From NCBI GenBank assembly GCA_963667595.2, contig CAXXWD010000003.1:61580-125579 (forward strand): 64,000 nucleotides of DNA. The letters run 5' to 3'. The notes below the pieces were generated by a model. That model was given only the letters and a program-made list of their open reading frames with translations, was not told where the DNA came from and made no database searches. Every line of letters begins with the position of its first letter. Within the stretch, counting starts at the first letter, position 1. Of this stretch, positions 25,654-34,350 are shown in pieces. The DNA is from JAHJQZ01 sp963667595 (lineage in GTDB: Bacteria > Pseudomonadota > Alphaproteobacteria > Rhizobiales > Devosiaceae). The position numbers and the translations under genes were made by a program.

Positions 25654-28600
25654 ATGGCGAACGAACCGACATCCAAGTCCGAAGATCCTGCGGCCCTGGC
25701 ATTTTCGGCCGTCGAGAATGCCCTTAAGGATTCTGTATTCGCACCGGACGAAACCGAATCTCAGGTCCGTCCGGCCATCAAACCGGACGAAAAGCCCGCA
25801 CTCAAGGCCGACCGTCAACGCTCGAGCGAAAAGATCGCCATCAACACCGGCTCGGTCGCCAATGACGACCGGATGTCGGGTGCCCGGCTTTTGTATTCGA
25901 TGCAATCGCGCGGCTCAAACATGCCGCTCGTCGTGGCAGCCCTGCTTTCGGTGATCTGGCTTGCTGTAACCGGCGGCATCACCCTTGTCCGCTATGGCAC
26001 GGAAGCAGCCGCCGGCAACGCCGCTTCGTTCCTGACCTCATCCGAATTCATCGGCCTTCTGGTGCTGATCGGCCTGCCGATCATCGGCGTGTTCTCGGTG
26101 GCGATGCTGATGCGTCGGGCGCACGATCTGCGCGTTGCGGCCAACTCCATGACCCAAGCGGCCATTCGCCTCAACGATCCGGAAAGCACGGCCGCCGACA
26201 AGGTCGCGACCGTGGGTCAGGCCGTCCGGCGCGAAGTCAACGCGTTGAGCGATGGTCTCGAACGCGCCCTCAGCCGCGCCGGCGAACTCGAAGTCATGGT
26301 TCATGCCGAGGTCACGGCCCTCGAACGCACCTATTCCGAAAACGAAAACCGCCTGCGCTCGCTCATCCAGGATCTGGCCGACCAGCGCGATGCCGTGGTC
26401 GTCAGCTCCGATCGCGTCCGCAACGCCATTGGTGGCGCCCATACCGCCATGATCGGCGATCTCGAACAGATCGGGGCCAAGCTGAGCGCCACGATCACCG
26501 AACACGGCACCGCGGCGCGCAACCAGATCGAGGGGGCGACGGGCCAGTTCGGCACCCTGCTCGACGAGCATTCCAACAATCTCGTCGAACATCTCGACAG
26601 CCGCACCAGCGATATCGTCAAGGCGTTCGACGGCAACTTCGAACGTATCGACAGCCTGTTCGGCCAGCGCTCCAACGAACTGACGCAGGTCTTTGACAGC
26701 CGCACCAACCATTTCACCACCACTGTCGAAGCGCGAATGGAAGCGCTTATCGCCGCGATCGACGGACGGACCGATGCGGTCAGCGCCGCGATCGAGGACA
26801 AATCCGGTCAGATCGCGTCGTCATTGTCGTCGGGCAGCGACGTCATAATCGCCGGTCTCGACGCCCGCGAAGCGAAGCTGACCGAGGCGCTCGAATCCCT
26901 AAGCCAGCGGGTCGTCGGCGATATCGGCGGACGAACCGTGCATGCCGAGGATGTCCTGACCAACCTGATCGACAGGCTCGAGGAATCGATGTCGATCCGC
27001 GTCAACGCCATCGAAAGCCGCTTCCAGTCGGCGATCATCGAAATCGGCGCCGTGATCGAGGAAAGCTCGGATACCGCCCGCGACGCCCTGTCCAGCGCCG
27101 GTTCGGAAGCCCTGTCGGCCCTGACGACGCGCTCCGACGAAGTGACGATGATGCTCGACAACCGTCTGGGCGCCATGGATTCCGTGGTGGCGGACAAGGG
27201 CGAGCGACTGATCACCCTGCTCGACCAGCACACGTCCAATTTCGGCGAACGCGCCTCCCAGCTTGAAACGGCCCTCGACGACAAGACCGGTTGGCTGTCC
27301 AACACGATCGAGGAAAAGACCGAACTGCTGTCGACCGCCCTTGAGGAAAAGACCGGCCTGCTGGCAACTGCCCTTGAGGAAAAGACCGGTTGGCTGTCGG
27401 GCACGATCGAGACCAAGACCGAGATTTTGTCGACCACCCTCGAAGACAAGACCTCCGATTTCGCCGACATGGTCGCGGAACGGACCGGCAGGATCGAGTC
27501 GCTGTTCGGGACCCATCTCGACGGGTTCGTCGAGAGCCTCGACGAGCGCAGCAACCTGATCAACGCCGCGCTCAGCGAAAAGACCGCCGGACTGGCGGAA
27601 GTGCTCGACACACGTTCTTCCAGCTTCTCGAGGATGATTGAGGAACGCTCCGACACTTTCAGCTCCGCGATCGAACGCACCGCCGGCTCCATCGACGAGG
27701 CGATCGCCCTGCGCACGGCGGAATTCGCTTCGACCCTCGAAAGCAAGACCGGCGAGATGAGTTTCGCCATCGACGAAAGCACCGGCGCGCTCAGCGAAGC
27801 GCTCGGGACGCAGACCCGCGCCATTGCCGAACGTATCGGCAACCGCACCCAGCAGCTTTCCGATGCCCTGTCGTCCCGCACGCGCGAATTCGACGACGCC
27901 CTGGCCAACCGCACGGAGAAGTTCTCCGAAACGCTGTCGAACGAAACCAATGTGCTGTCCGAAGCGCTCGACATAAGGACACAAACGCTCTCCAACGAGA
28001 TCGCGACCCGCACCGTCCAGATTTCCACGGCCATCGATCAACAGGGATCGGCTTTCGACAACCGCGTAACCGAAGCGATGACCAACGTGGTCAAGACCCT
28101 GTCCGATCAGTCTAACAAGGTTTCGGTCCTTATCGACGGCAAGATCGAGGACATCAACACGAACCTGGGCACCGGGGTGGATTCCGCCGTCACGCGCCTG
28201 GGCGATGTGGAGACCGGCCTGACCGCGCGTCTCAATACGGTCAGCGGCAAGATTGTCGACAGCGCCCGCGAGGCCGCCCAGTCGGTTGAGCACAGCGTCG
28301 ATTACGCGCGCAATGCCATTACCGAAATGGTCGACACGCGCCTCGGCACCCTGCCCGAAGCGATTACCGCCCGCGCGGAGATCACGGCCGACAGGCTGAC
28401 CGAACTCAACCGCACCATTTCCACTTCGATTGCGGCCTCGATGGTCGATCTCGAAGCTGGCGCCGACCGGGTCGAGGAAACCATCACCACCCGCATCTCG
28501 AAGGCCACGTCGTCTCTTTCGACCGATGTCGAGCAGACCGCCGCGCGCATGGATGTGGCGGTCAGGACGGCGCTGGAGCAGGTCAAGAACGCCGCCCGTC

Positions 28601-30363
28601 ATATCGAGGATCTCGTCGAGGTCAAGGCCGTGGCGACGGCCGAACAGCTCGGCGCCCAGATCACCGAAATGCAGAGGTCGGTCACCGAACAGTCGGCGAT
28701 CTTTGCCGACACCATCGACACCAGCAGCCAGCGACTCAATGCCTCGCTCAGAAACCACAACAACGTTCTGAGGGAAGCCCTGGCCGCAACGGCGATGGAA
28801 TCCGAAGAGGTCATGGCGCAGTCGACGGCCAAGATCACCGGCGAACTGACCGAAGCCCTAAAGCGGCTCAACGATTCCAACCTGTTGCTGCAGCGGGTTC
28901 TGGAAACCACGACCACCAACCTCGCCGATCTCGAAAACCGCGTCGCCACGCAGACCTCGACCTATTCGACCACGGTCAAGGACGCGCTGTCGGCCACCGA
29001 GGAAGCCGGCGGACTGGTGTCCATGCATGTCGACGCCTTCGAAAAGGCGATAAAGTCGATGATCGCGGAATTCTCCGGTCTGATCAGCTCCCTCGACAAC
29101 AAGGCGCACGGCATCGACAAGGCAGCGGCGAGCCTCAGCGAAGCCGGCAATACGTCCCTCGACACGCTGGAAAGCCGCCGCGGCGCCATGGAAGCGCTGG
29201 CCGAAAGCTTCACCTTGCGGGCCGACGAGATCGACGAACGCATGCGGACCTTTGCGGCCTCGATTTCCGACACCGTTTCGGAAACCGAACGGCGCCTGTT
29301 CGCGGCCCGTAAGGCCATGGAAGAAACGCTGGCGAGCACGTCAAGCTCCGTGACGGCCGGCCTGGAGAACTTCTCCTCCTCGGCCGAATCTGAAAGCCGC
29401 CGCGCCAATCAGGCGCTCGCCACTGCGCAGCAGGCCATGCTCAGCGAAATCCAGACGACGCTGGACGAAGCGGTGCGCCGGTTCAGCGACACGGCCGTGG
29501 CCATGCGGGCAACCGCAGGCCAGGTCGGCCACGAACTGGAATCCACCCGTACGGAACTGCAGCGCGGCGTCCTCGAACTGCCCGAGGAAACCCGTGCCAG
29601 CGCTGCGGCCATGCGCCGGGTCGTCGCCGAGCAGATCGAAGCGCTCAACGAGCTCAACGCCATCGTCCGGTCGCAATCCAGCACCCACGATGTCAGCTCC
29701 AGGCGTCCGCCGGCACCGCCGCGTCGCGAGGAGCCCGCGCCCGCGCCTGCCCCGCACTATGCCGAAATGCGTCAGCCCGAACCGCGTCGCGAGGACGTGC
29801 GTGCCGTCGAAGCCCGTCAGCCGGTTTCGCGTCCCGCAACGCCGCCAGCCTCGACCGCCGACATCGCGTCGGCGCTCGAAAACGTGCTTGGCGCCGCCGC
29901 GTCCCACCACGCCGCGCCGCGCGCCACAGCAGCGCAGGACACGGACAAGGAACAGCGTGGCGGTGGCTGGCTGCGCGACGTCTTGCGCAACGCCTCGGCC
30001 AGTCAGGCCAGCACCGCGCCGCGTCAGACGAACTTCTCCAACCTGTCCAGCGAAATCGCCCGATCGATCGAAACCGGCGCGCTCAACGACGCCTGGCAGC
30101 GGTACCAATCCGGCGAAAGCAACGTCTTCTCGCGGCGTATCTACACGCTGAGCGGTCAAAGCGTTTATGACGACGTCCGCCGCAAGCTCCAGCGCGACAC
30201 CGATTTCGCCGCCACGGCAAATGCCTACATGGAAGAATTCGAGCAGTATCTGAAACGTGCGGCGGCCGGGTCCCAGGCCCAGGCCGAAACCCGCGCCCTG
30301 CTGCTCTCGGACCGGGGCAAGGTCTACACCATGCTGGCGCACGCATCCGGTCGGCTCGGCTGA
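25654..30363 (+). CDS. Giant membrane-anchored coiled-coil protein, growth-pole-ring (GPR)-like
   Basis: 1569 aa. The N-terminal ~88 residues are charged and disordered. Two membrane helices follow at 91-112 and 132-153. Residues ~155-1370 are almost all helix with Ser/Thr/Asp/Arg-rich repeats; ~535-800 form a continuous 11-residue (hendecad) array of the form ALEEKTGLLAT. A Pro/Arg-rich linker (RRPPAPPRREEPAPAPAP) at ~1350-1440 leads to a conserved globular C-terminus (SSEIARSIETGALNDAWQRY, YMEEFEQYLKRAA). Database labels for such proteins are kinesin-like or apolipoprotein A1/A4/E. The architecture matches the GPR protein of Agrobacterium, which forms a ring at the growing pole; this one is shorter. 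A strong terminator follows. Confidence 0.8.
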   Translation: MANEPTSKSEDPAALAFSAVENALKDSVFAPDETESQVRPAIKPDEKPALKADRQRSSEKIAINTGSVANDDRMSGARLLYSMQSRGSNMPLVVAALLSVIWLAVTGGITLVRYGTEAAAGNAASFLTSSEFIGLLVLIGLPIIGVFSVAMLMRRAHDLRVAANSMTQAAIRLNDPESTAADKVATVGQAVRREVNALSDGLERALSRAGELEVMVHAEVTALERTYSENENRLRSLIQDLADQRDAVVVSSDRVRNAIGGAHTAMIGDLEQIGAKLSATITEHGTAARNQIEGATGQFGTLLDEHSNNLVEHLDSRTSDIVKAFDGNFERIDSLFGQRSNELTQVFDSRTNHFTTTVEARMEALIAAIDGRTDAVSAAIEDKSGQIASSLSSGSDVIIAGLDAREAKLTEALESLSQRVVGDIGGRTVHAEDVLTNLIDRLEESMSIRVNAIESRFQSAIIEIGAVIEESSDTARDALSSAGSEALSALTTRSDEVTMMLDNRLGAMDSVVADKGERLITLLDQHTSNFGERASQLETALDDKTGWLSNTIEEKTELLSTALEEKTGLLATALEEKTGWLSGTIETKTEILSTTLEDKTSDFADMVAERTGRIESLFGTHLDGFVESLDERSNLINAALSEKTAGLAEVLDTRSSSFSRMIEERSDTFSSAIERTAGSIDEAIALRTAEFASTLESKTGEMSFAIDESTGALSEALGTQTRAIAERIGNRTQQLSDALSSRTREFDDALANRTEKFSETLSNETNVLSEALDIRTQTLSNEIATRTVQISTAIDQQGSAFDNRVTEAMTNVVKTLSDQSNKVSVLIDGKIEDINTNLGTGVDSAVTRLGDVETGLTARLNTVSGKIVDSAREAAQSVEHSVDYARNAITEMVDTRLGTLPEAITARAEITADRLTELNRTISTSIAASMVDLEAGADRVEETITTRISKATSSLSTDVEQTAARMDVAVRTALEQVKNAARHIEDLVEVKAVATAEQLGAQITEMQRSVTEQSAIFADTIDTSSQRLNASLRNHNNVLREALAATAMESEEVMAQSTAKITGELTEALKRLNDSNLLLQRVLETTTTNLADLENRVATQTSTYSTTVKDALSATEEAGGLVSMHVDAFEKAIKSMIAEFSGLISSLDNKAHGIDKAAASLSEAGNTSLDTLESRRGAMEALAESFTLRADEIDERMRTFAASISDTVSETERRLFAARKAMEETLASTSSSVTAGLENFSSSAESESRRANQALATAQQAMLSEIQTTLDEAVRRFSDTAVAMRATAGQVGHELESTRTELQRGVLELPEETRASAAAMRRVVAEQIEALNELNAIVRSQSSTHDVSSRRPPAPPRREEPAPAPAPHYAEMRQPEPRREDVRAVEARQPVSRPATPPASTADIASALENVLGAAASHHAAPRATAAQDTDKEQRGGGWLRDVLRNASASQASTAPRQTNFSNLSSEIARSIETGALNDAWQRYQSGESNVFSRRIYTLSGQSVYDDVRRKLQRDTDFAATANAYMEEFEQYLKRAAAGSQAQAETRALLLSDRGKVYTMLAHASGRLG
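27259..28053 (+). repeat. Tandem 33-bp coding repeats (11-residue periodicity)
   Basis: About 24 consecutive 33-bp units encode hendecads aligned on E/D-x-K/R-T-x-x-hydrophobic. Adjacent units around 27338-27400 are nearly identical at DNA level (CTTGAGGAAAAGACCGG recurs at 33-base spacing); others have diverged. This suggests growth by unequal crossing-over of one ancestral unit. Confidence 0.75.
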
Positions 30364-30395
30364 GCCAACACCTTTACCTATGGCATGCAACTCAC

Positions 30396-30425
30396 AAAGG
30401 CGATCTTCGGATCGCCTTTTTCTTT
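30396..30425 (+). terminator. Rho-independent terminator of the giant coiled-coil gene
   Basis: GGCGATC/GATCGCC stem with TTCG tetraloop followed by TTTTTCTTT; the preceding AAA lengthens the stem. Confidence 0.92.
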
Positions 30426-30543
30426 GCAGCCGATTGGAACGGCGCGCGAGAGAACAAAATGCCGGACTTTCGCGAAAACACCGCAATCAGGAAAAGAATG
30501 AGCAAGACGTCTGATCCAGCCAAAACGCCCGATGCTCTCGTTC

Positions 30544-31791
30544 TCAGGGCGTCGTCGTCTCTGCGGTCGGCATGCTGTGCAGCGACCAGAAGACCAGAAG
30601 CGCGGCCACCAGCGACGACACCACGCCGGCGGCAAAGGAGATGAGCCCTAAACCGTCCACCAGATAACCGAAGCCGGAAACGGTCACCACGACGACGCCG
30701 AGCTGCACCGCGGTGGCAAAGCTCTGCGCCTCGGCCGCCACGTCCTCGGATGTCCAGTTGGTGATGAAGTTCATCAGTCCCAGATAGCTGAGCCCGAAGG
30801 TGATGCCATGCAAAAGCTGCAACAGCACCAGCACGAATAGCGGCGGATTGAGGGTCATCGCCCCCCAGCGAAAAGCCGACACGAGCATGGCGAACAAGAT
30901 GAGATGCCGTGCGCCGAAGCGCCGCGTCACGCGCTTGAACAAAAACATCATGAGGACTTCCGCCACGGCGCCGAAAGCGATCAGCGGACCGACCCAGACC
31001 TCCGGAATGCCGTTGGCGCGCCAGACGACACCGCCGAACGCACCGAGCACGTAGTGCAGGCCCTGAACCAGGGCAAAGGCGAAGACCGGCGCCAGAAACC
31101 AGGGTTTCATGACGTCAACGAGTTTGTTCGCCTGGATCGGACCGACTGGCGCCGTCGTCGTAATCGCCTCCACCGGCCCGTCACGGGTCTGTGTTTGATG
31201 CGCCTGAACCGTATTGCTCGGCTGCGTCCGGAATCGCGGCAGCAGGAACGAAAAGACGGACCGGATGATGATGATACCGCAAAGGATCGGCACGAACGCG
31301 TCGCCGCCAAGCATGTCGACCGCCAGCGCGACACCGGCAAGCGCGAGCATATAGCCGACGGTGCCGAAGGCGCGCACAAAGGCAAAATTGCTGCCGTTGC
31401 GGCGGGTCAGGCGCATGGACGCGGCATCGAGGACGGGCTGGACGAGATTGAACGGCAGAATCGTCGCCGTCATGATGATCAGGATGCTCCAGAAGCCGTG
31501 CATGAAGAACAGCCCGATCGACGCCACGCCGGACAGGACCGCTCCGAGAACGATGACGCTGCGCCAGTCGCCTGCCCTGTCGGCGAAACGCCCCACCGAG
31601 ATGTTGAAGATGAGGGTGAGAAAGATCGGCGCCGAATTGATCCAGCCGATCTCGCCGGCGCTCAGCCCCTTGTCGTCGAGCCAGATGCCGAAATAGGCGG
31701 CCGTCACGCCCGGCATGGCCAGCGCCAGGAGATAGAACAGTGCGAGGCGCAGCTCTGGCGAGAACCAGGAGCGAACAGGATTGGCCGACAT
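30544..31791 (-). CDS. MFS transporter (PPP/HcaT-like)
   Basis: 415 aa, 12 predicted membrane segments. The ATG at 31791 (MSANPVRSWFSPELRLALFY) has GGAG 6 bases upstream; the frame extends 43 codons further into the repeat region. The N-terminal PGVTAAYFGIWLDDKGLSAG and FGTVGYMLALAG are typical of the MFS_1-like group including phenylpropionate and nucleoside permeases. The substrate is unknown. It is downstream of two palindromic repeat elements that separate it from the glycosyltransferase gene. Confidence 0.87.
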   Translation of the reverse strand: MSANPVRSWFSPELRLALFYLLALAMPGVTAAYFGIWLDDKGLSAGEIGWINSAPIFLTLIFNISVGRFADRAGDWRSVIVLGAVLSGVASIGLFFMHGFWSILIIMTATILPFNLVQPVLDAASMRLTRRNGSNFAFVRAFGTVGYMLALAGVALAVDMLGGDAFVPILCGIIIIRSVFSFLLPRFRTQPSNTVQAHQTQTRDGPVEAITTTAPVGPIQANKLVDVMKPWFLAPVFAFALVQGLHYVLGAFGGVVWRANGIPEVWVGPLIAFGAVAEVLMMFLFKRVTRRFGARHLILFAMLVSAFRWGAMTLNPPLFVLVLLQLLHGITFGLSYLGLMNFITNWTSEDVAAEAQSFATAVQLGVVVVTVSGFGYLVDGLGLISFAAGVVSSLVAALLVFWSLHSMPTAETTTP

Positions 31792-31833
31792 CAAAAACTC
31801 CAGACGAAACCGATCTGAACCAGCACGCCTTAA

Positions 31834-31941
31834 GAGCATCGGATGAAAAGTGGGCATCGGTTTTCGTGGAAAAAAACGATGCGACCACTCAAGAGCCAAG
31901 AGTAAGGCGTTTTGATTCAATCAAAACGCCCGAAGCTCTAG
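31834..31941. repeat. Mosaic palindromic intergenic element, copy 1
   Basis: About 108 bp starting GAGCATCGG and ending in the hairpin GGCGTTTTGAT-N3-ATCAAAACGCC followed by CGAAGCTCTAG. It shares its beginning and end with the copies at 31985 and 41920. Its middle differs, as in mosaic elements (RIME-type) of rhizobia. Confidence 0.7.
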
Positions 31942-31984
31942 CGCCGTTCGGACGTTCAGGTCCAGCGGCAGGCGGAATTGGCTA

Positions 31985-32090
31985 GAGCATCGGGTGAAAA
32001 AGTGGACTTGCGGTTTTTCGCATCACCCGATGCGATAACAAAAGGATAGAGCCGGGCGATTTGATGCAATGAAATCGCCCGAAGCCCTAG
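31985..32090. repeat. Mosaic palindromic intergenic element, copy 2
   Basis: 106 bp. The first module is a palindrome in which GCATCGGGTGA pairs with TCACCCGATGC. The second is the hairpin GGGCGATTT/AAATCGCCC followed by CGAAGCCCTAG. Copies 1 and 2 lie head to tail in the spacer between the glycosyltransferase and the MFS gene, which otherwise shows only promoter-sized space. Confidence 0.75.
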
Positions 32091-32171
32091 TCGTTTCTGG
32101 CACGGGAGTCGGCAAGACGCGCGGCACGATCCGTCGCGCGGCGCGACAGGAATGGCTGGATGGCGAGCCGG

Positions 32172-33210
32172 TCAGGCCGCGTTGCGGCGGCGACGCTCGT
32201 TTATCAGAGCCGGCACCAGCCAGGATGCGAACTGATCCGTGGTGTGGCTCCAGGTAAAGTTTTTTGAATGCGCCAGCGCATCGGCGCGATCGAGCGTCAA
32301 CGCCTTGCGCACCGCGACATTGAGATCGGCATCAAGGATGCCGGCCTTCGGATCGCTGAGAACATCGACAGGCCCCGTGACCGGAAAGGCCGCCACCGGC
32401 GTGCCACAGGCCAGCGCCTCGATCATGACATTGCCGAACGTATCGGTCATCGAGGGAAAGACCAGAACATCGGCGCTGCGATAATGCGCCGTCAGGTCCT
32501 CGCCCTGCTTGCGGCCGACGAACTGGGCCTCGGGATATTTCTTTTTCAGCTCATCGAGCTGCGGCCCATCGCCCACGACGATCTTGGTGCCACAAACGGA
32601 AAGGCGTAGAAACGCCTCGACGTTCTTTTCGACCGCCACGCGCCCCACATAGAGAAGATGCGGGCCCGGCAGATCGGCGAACAACGTCTTGGGACCGGGG
32701 ACTGAACATGTCGACATCGACGCCGCGCGACCACACTTCGAGGTTCTTGAATCCCTGTGCGGTCAGCACTTCGGCAACCGATTGGGTCGGCACCATGGTC
32801 AGTGTCGCTTCGGCATGAAACCATCTGAGATAGGCATAGCTCACCTCGGTCGGGATCGGTACGCGGGCCGCAAGGTATTCGGGGAAGCGCGTATGATAGC
32901 TCGAGGTGAACGGCACCTTGTTCCATTCGCAGAACAGGCGCGCCTGCAATCCCAGAGGGCCTTCGGTGGCGATGTGGATGTGATCGGGTTGCACCCGGTC
33001 GAAATAGGCCGCCACCGCGCTCTGCGACGCCAGCGCCAACTGGATTTCCGGATAGGTCGGCAGCGGCACCGTCCAGAACTGGCTGGGCGTCAGATAGAAT
33101 ACGTCCATGTGCCGGTTGGAGAGTTCGTCTCCCACGGCAATAAGGCACCGAACGACACCATTGACCTGCGGCGTCCACGCATCGGTGACAATGACGATCC
33201 TACTGGGCAA
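32172..33210 (-). CDS. GT4-family glycosyltransferase, interrupted by a one-base frameshift
   Basis: The N-terminal half (from 33210: IVIVTDAWTPQVNGVVRCL, WNKVPFTSSYHTRFPEYLAA, EVWSRGVDVDMFSP) and the C-terminal half (PKTLFADLPGPHLLYVGRVA, FPSMTDTFGNVMIEALACG) are in different frames. Removing one base of the C4 run (plus-strand GGGG at 32697-32700) joins them as DMFSPGPKTLFADLPG into a normal ~345-aa GT-B enzyme. The EX7E-like motif is DTFGNVMIEALACG. It resembles the glycolipid synthase group active on diacylglycerol in rhizobia, but the acceptor is unproven. The start is a TTG overlapping the upstream metallophosphoesterase by 11 bases. Confidence 0.85.
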
Positions 33211-34006
33211 TATGCACGACCCTCAACCTGCGGCGTTCCGGACGACGGGCCGGCAGCTCACGCGGCCAACGCACCAGTTCGAATGTACCATCAAAGTCTT
33301 CTGTAATCGCTGTACAATTTTCGACCCAGTCGCCGCAGTTGAGATACTCGATCCCAAGGCGATCGTGCATGTCGGCAACATGGATATGCCCGCACACGAC
33401 GCCATCGACGCCGGTTTCGCGCGCTTCGCGCACGAGGGCGGCCTCGAACCTGTCCTTGATCGCCGACGAATTCTTGACCTTTTCCTTGGCCCAGTTCGAC
33501 AGCGACCAGTAAGGCAATCCCATGCGCCGGCGCACCCAGTTGATCGGGGCGTTGACCCTTAGGGCCATGTTGTAGGCCCAGTGGCCGAAATGGCTGAGGC
33601 GCGGGAAACGGCCGACCACCATGTCGAACTGGTCGCCATGAATGACCAGATAGGTCTTGCCGGTGGCGCTGGTGTGGATGACGCGATCGGTGAGTTCGAA
33701 CTCGCCGAAATAGGTGCCGAGATACTCTCTCAGGAACTCGTCATGGTTACCCGGCAGGTAGTAGACCTTGGTTCCCGAGACGGCCATGTTGAGAATGATC
33801 TGGGCAAACCGGTTGTACTCCGGCGGCCAGCGCCAGTTCTTCTGCAGTTTCCAGCCATCGACGATATCACCGACCAGATAGAGCGTATCGGCCTGATAAC
33901 GACCAAGAAAAGCGATGAGTTGCTTGATGCAGACAGACCGCATGCCAAGATGCAGATCCGAGACGAACAGCGTACGTACCCGTTTGATTTCGTCTTTTTC
34001 AGACAT
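33200..34006 (-). CDS. LpxH-like metallophosphoesterase (UDP-2,3-diacylglucosamine diphosphatase family)
   Basis: 268 aa calcineurin-type phosphoesterase. All metal-site blocks are visible: FVSDLHLGMRS, YLVGDIVDGWKL, LPGNHDEFLRE, YLVIHGDQFD and VVCGHIHVADMH. Alphaproteobacteria usually use LpxI for lipid A, so this paralogue may act on another lipid or nucleotide-sugar substrate. The pairing with a GT4 transferase, coupled by an 11-base overlap, supports a glycolipid role. Start ATG 34006 is the first in frame with the family motif. Confidence 0.88.
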   Translation of the reverse strand: MSEKDEIKRVRTLFVSDLHLGMRSVCIKQLIAFLGRYQADTLYLVGDIVDGWKLQKNWRWPPEYNRFAQIILNMAVSGTKVYYLPGNHDEFLREYLGTYFGEFELTDRVIHTSATGKTYLVIHGDQFDMVVGRFPRLSHFGHWAYNMALRVNAPINWVRRRMGLPYWSLSNWAKEKVKNSSAIKDRFEAALVREARETGVDGVVCGHIHVADMHDRLGIEYLNCGDWVENCTAITEDFDGTFELVRWPRELPARRPERRRLRVVHIAQ

Positions 34007-34094
34007 GGATCAACCCGATTCCTTTCTGCATCGCGTTTGGCGCGGAACATGCATCACTTGCACAACGCTCGTGTGACACCTTAGCCCATCCGAT

Positions 34095-34268
34095 CTAGAT
34101 GGATAACATGATCACCGCCATAGGCGTTAGCAATGCCATGCGGGCGCCGTAATGGCGATCGTTTCCGTTTTTTTTGAGCGTTATATCGGGATGTTCGCCG
34201 AACACCATCCCGGTCGGCGACGACAAGGGCGACAGCACAAGCCAGCCCGAAGAAACGGCAAAGGCCAT
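34095..34268 (-). pseudogene. Uncertain 57-aa frame, possibly a gene remnant
   Basis: In the 344-base gap between the metallophosphoesterase and the GGDEF-EAL gene one frame reads coherently from ATG 34268 (MAFAVSSGWLVLSPLSS ... MALLTPMAVIMLSI). Upstream of the ATG the same frame stays protein-like for a few codons (IPDIAGAAIGYPI) and then meets a stop. There is no ribosome-binding site. It may be the end of a decayed membrane-protein gene or chance; I see no other gene in the gap. Confidence 0.25.
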
Positions 34269-34350
34269 GATCGGATAGCCGATGGCGGCGCCAGCGATAT
34301 CCGGAATGCGGCATGGTGTTCAATAACGGGCTGAGACCTTGTCGATCGGC

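Noticed and set aside
27259..28053. CRISPR-like periodic repeats
   Set aside because: Units are contiguous 33-bp coding repeats without unique spacers and without cas genes.
26899..28758. 619-aa open frame on -
   Set aside because: Mirror of the hendecad coding repeats; its apparent repeats only reflect the 33-bp DNA period.
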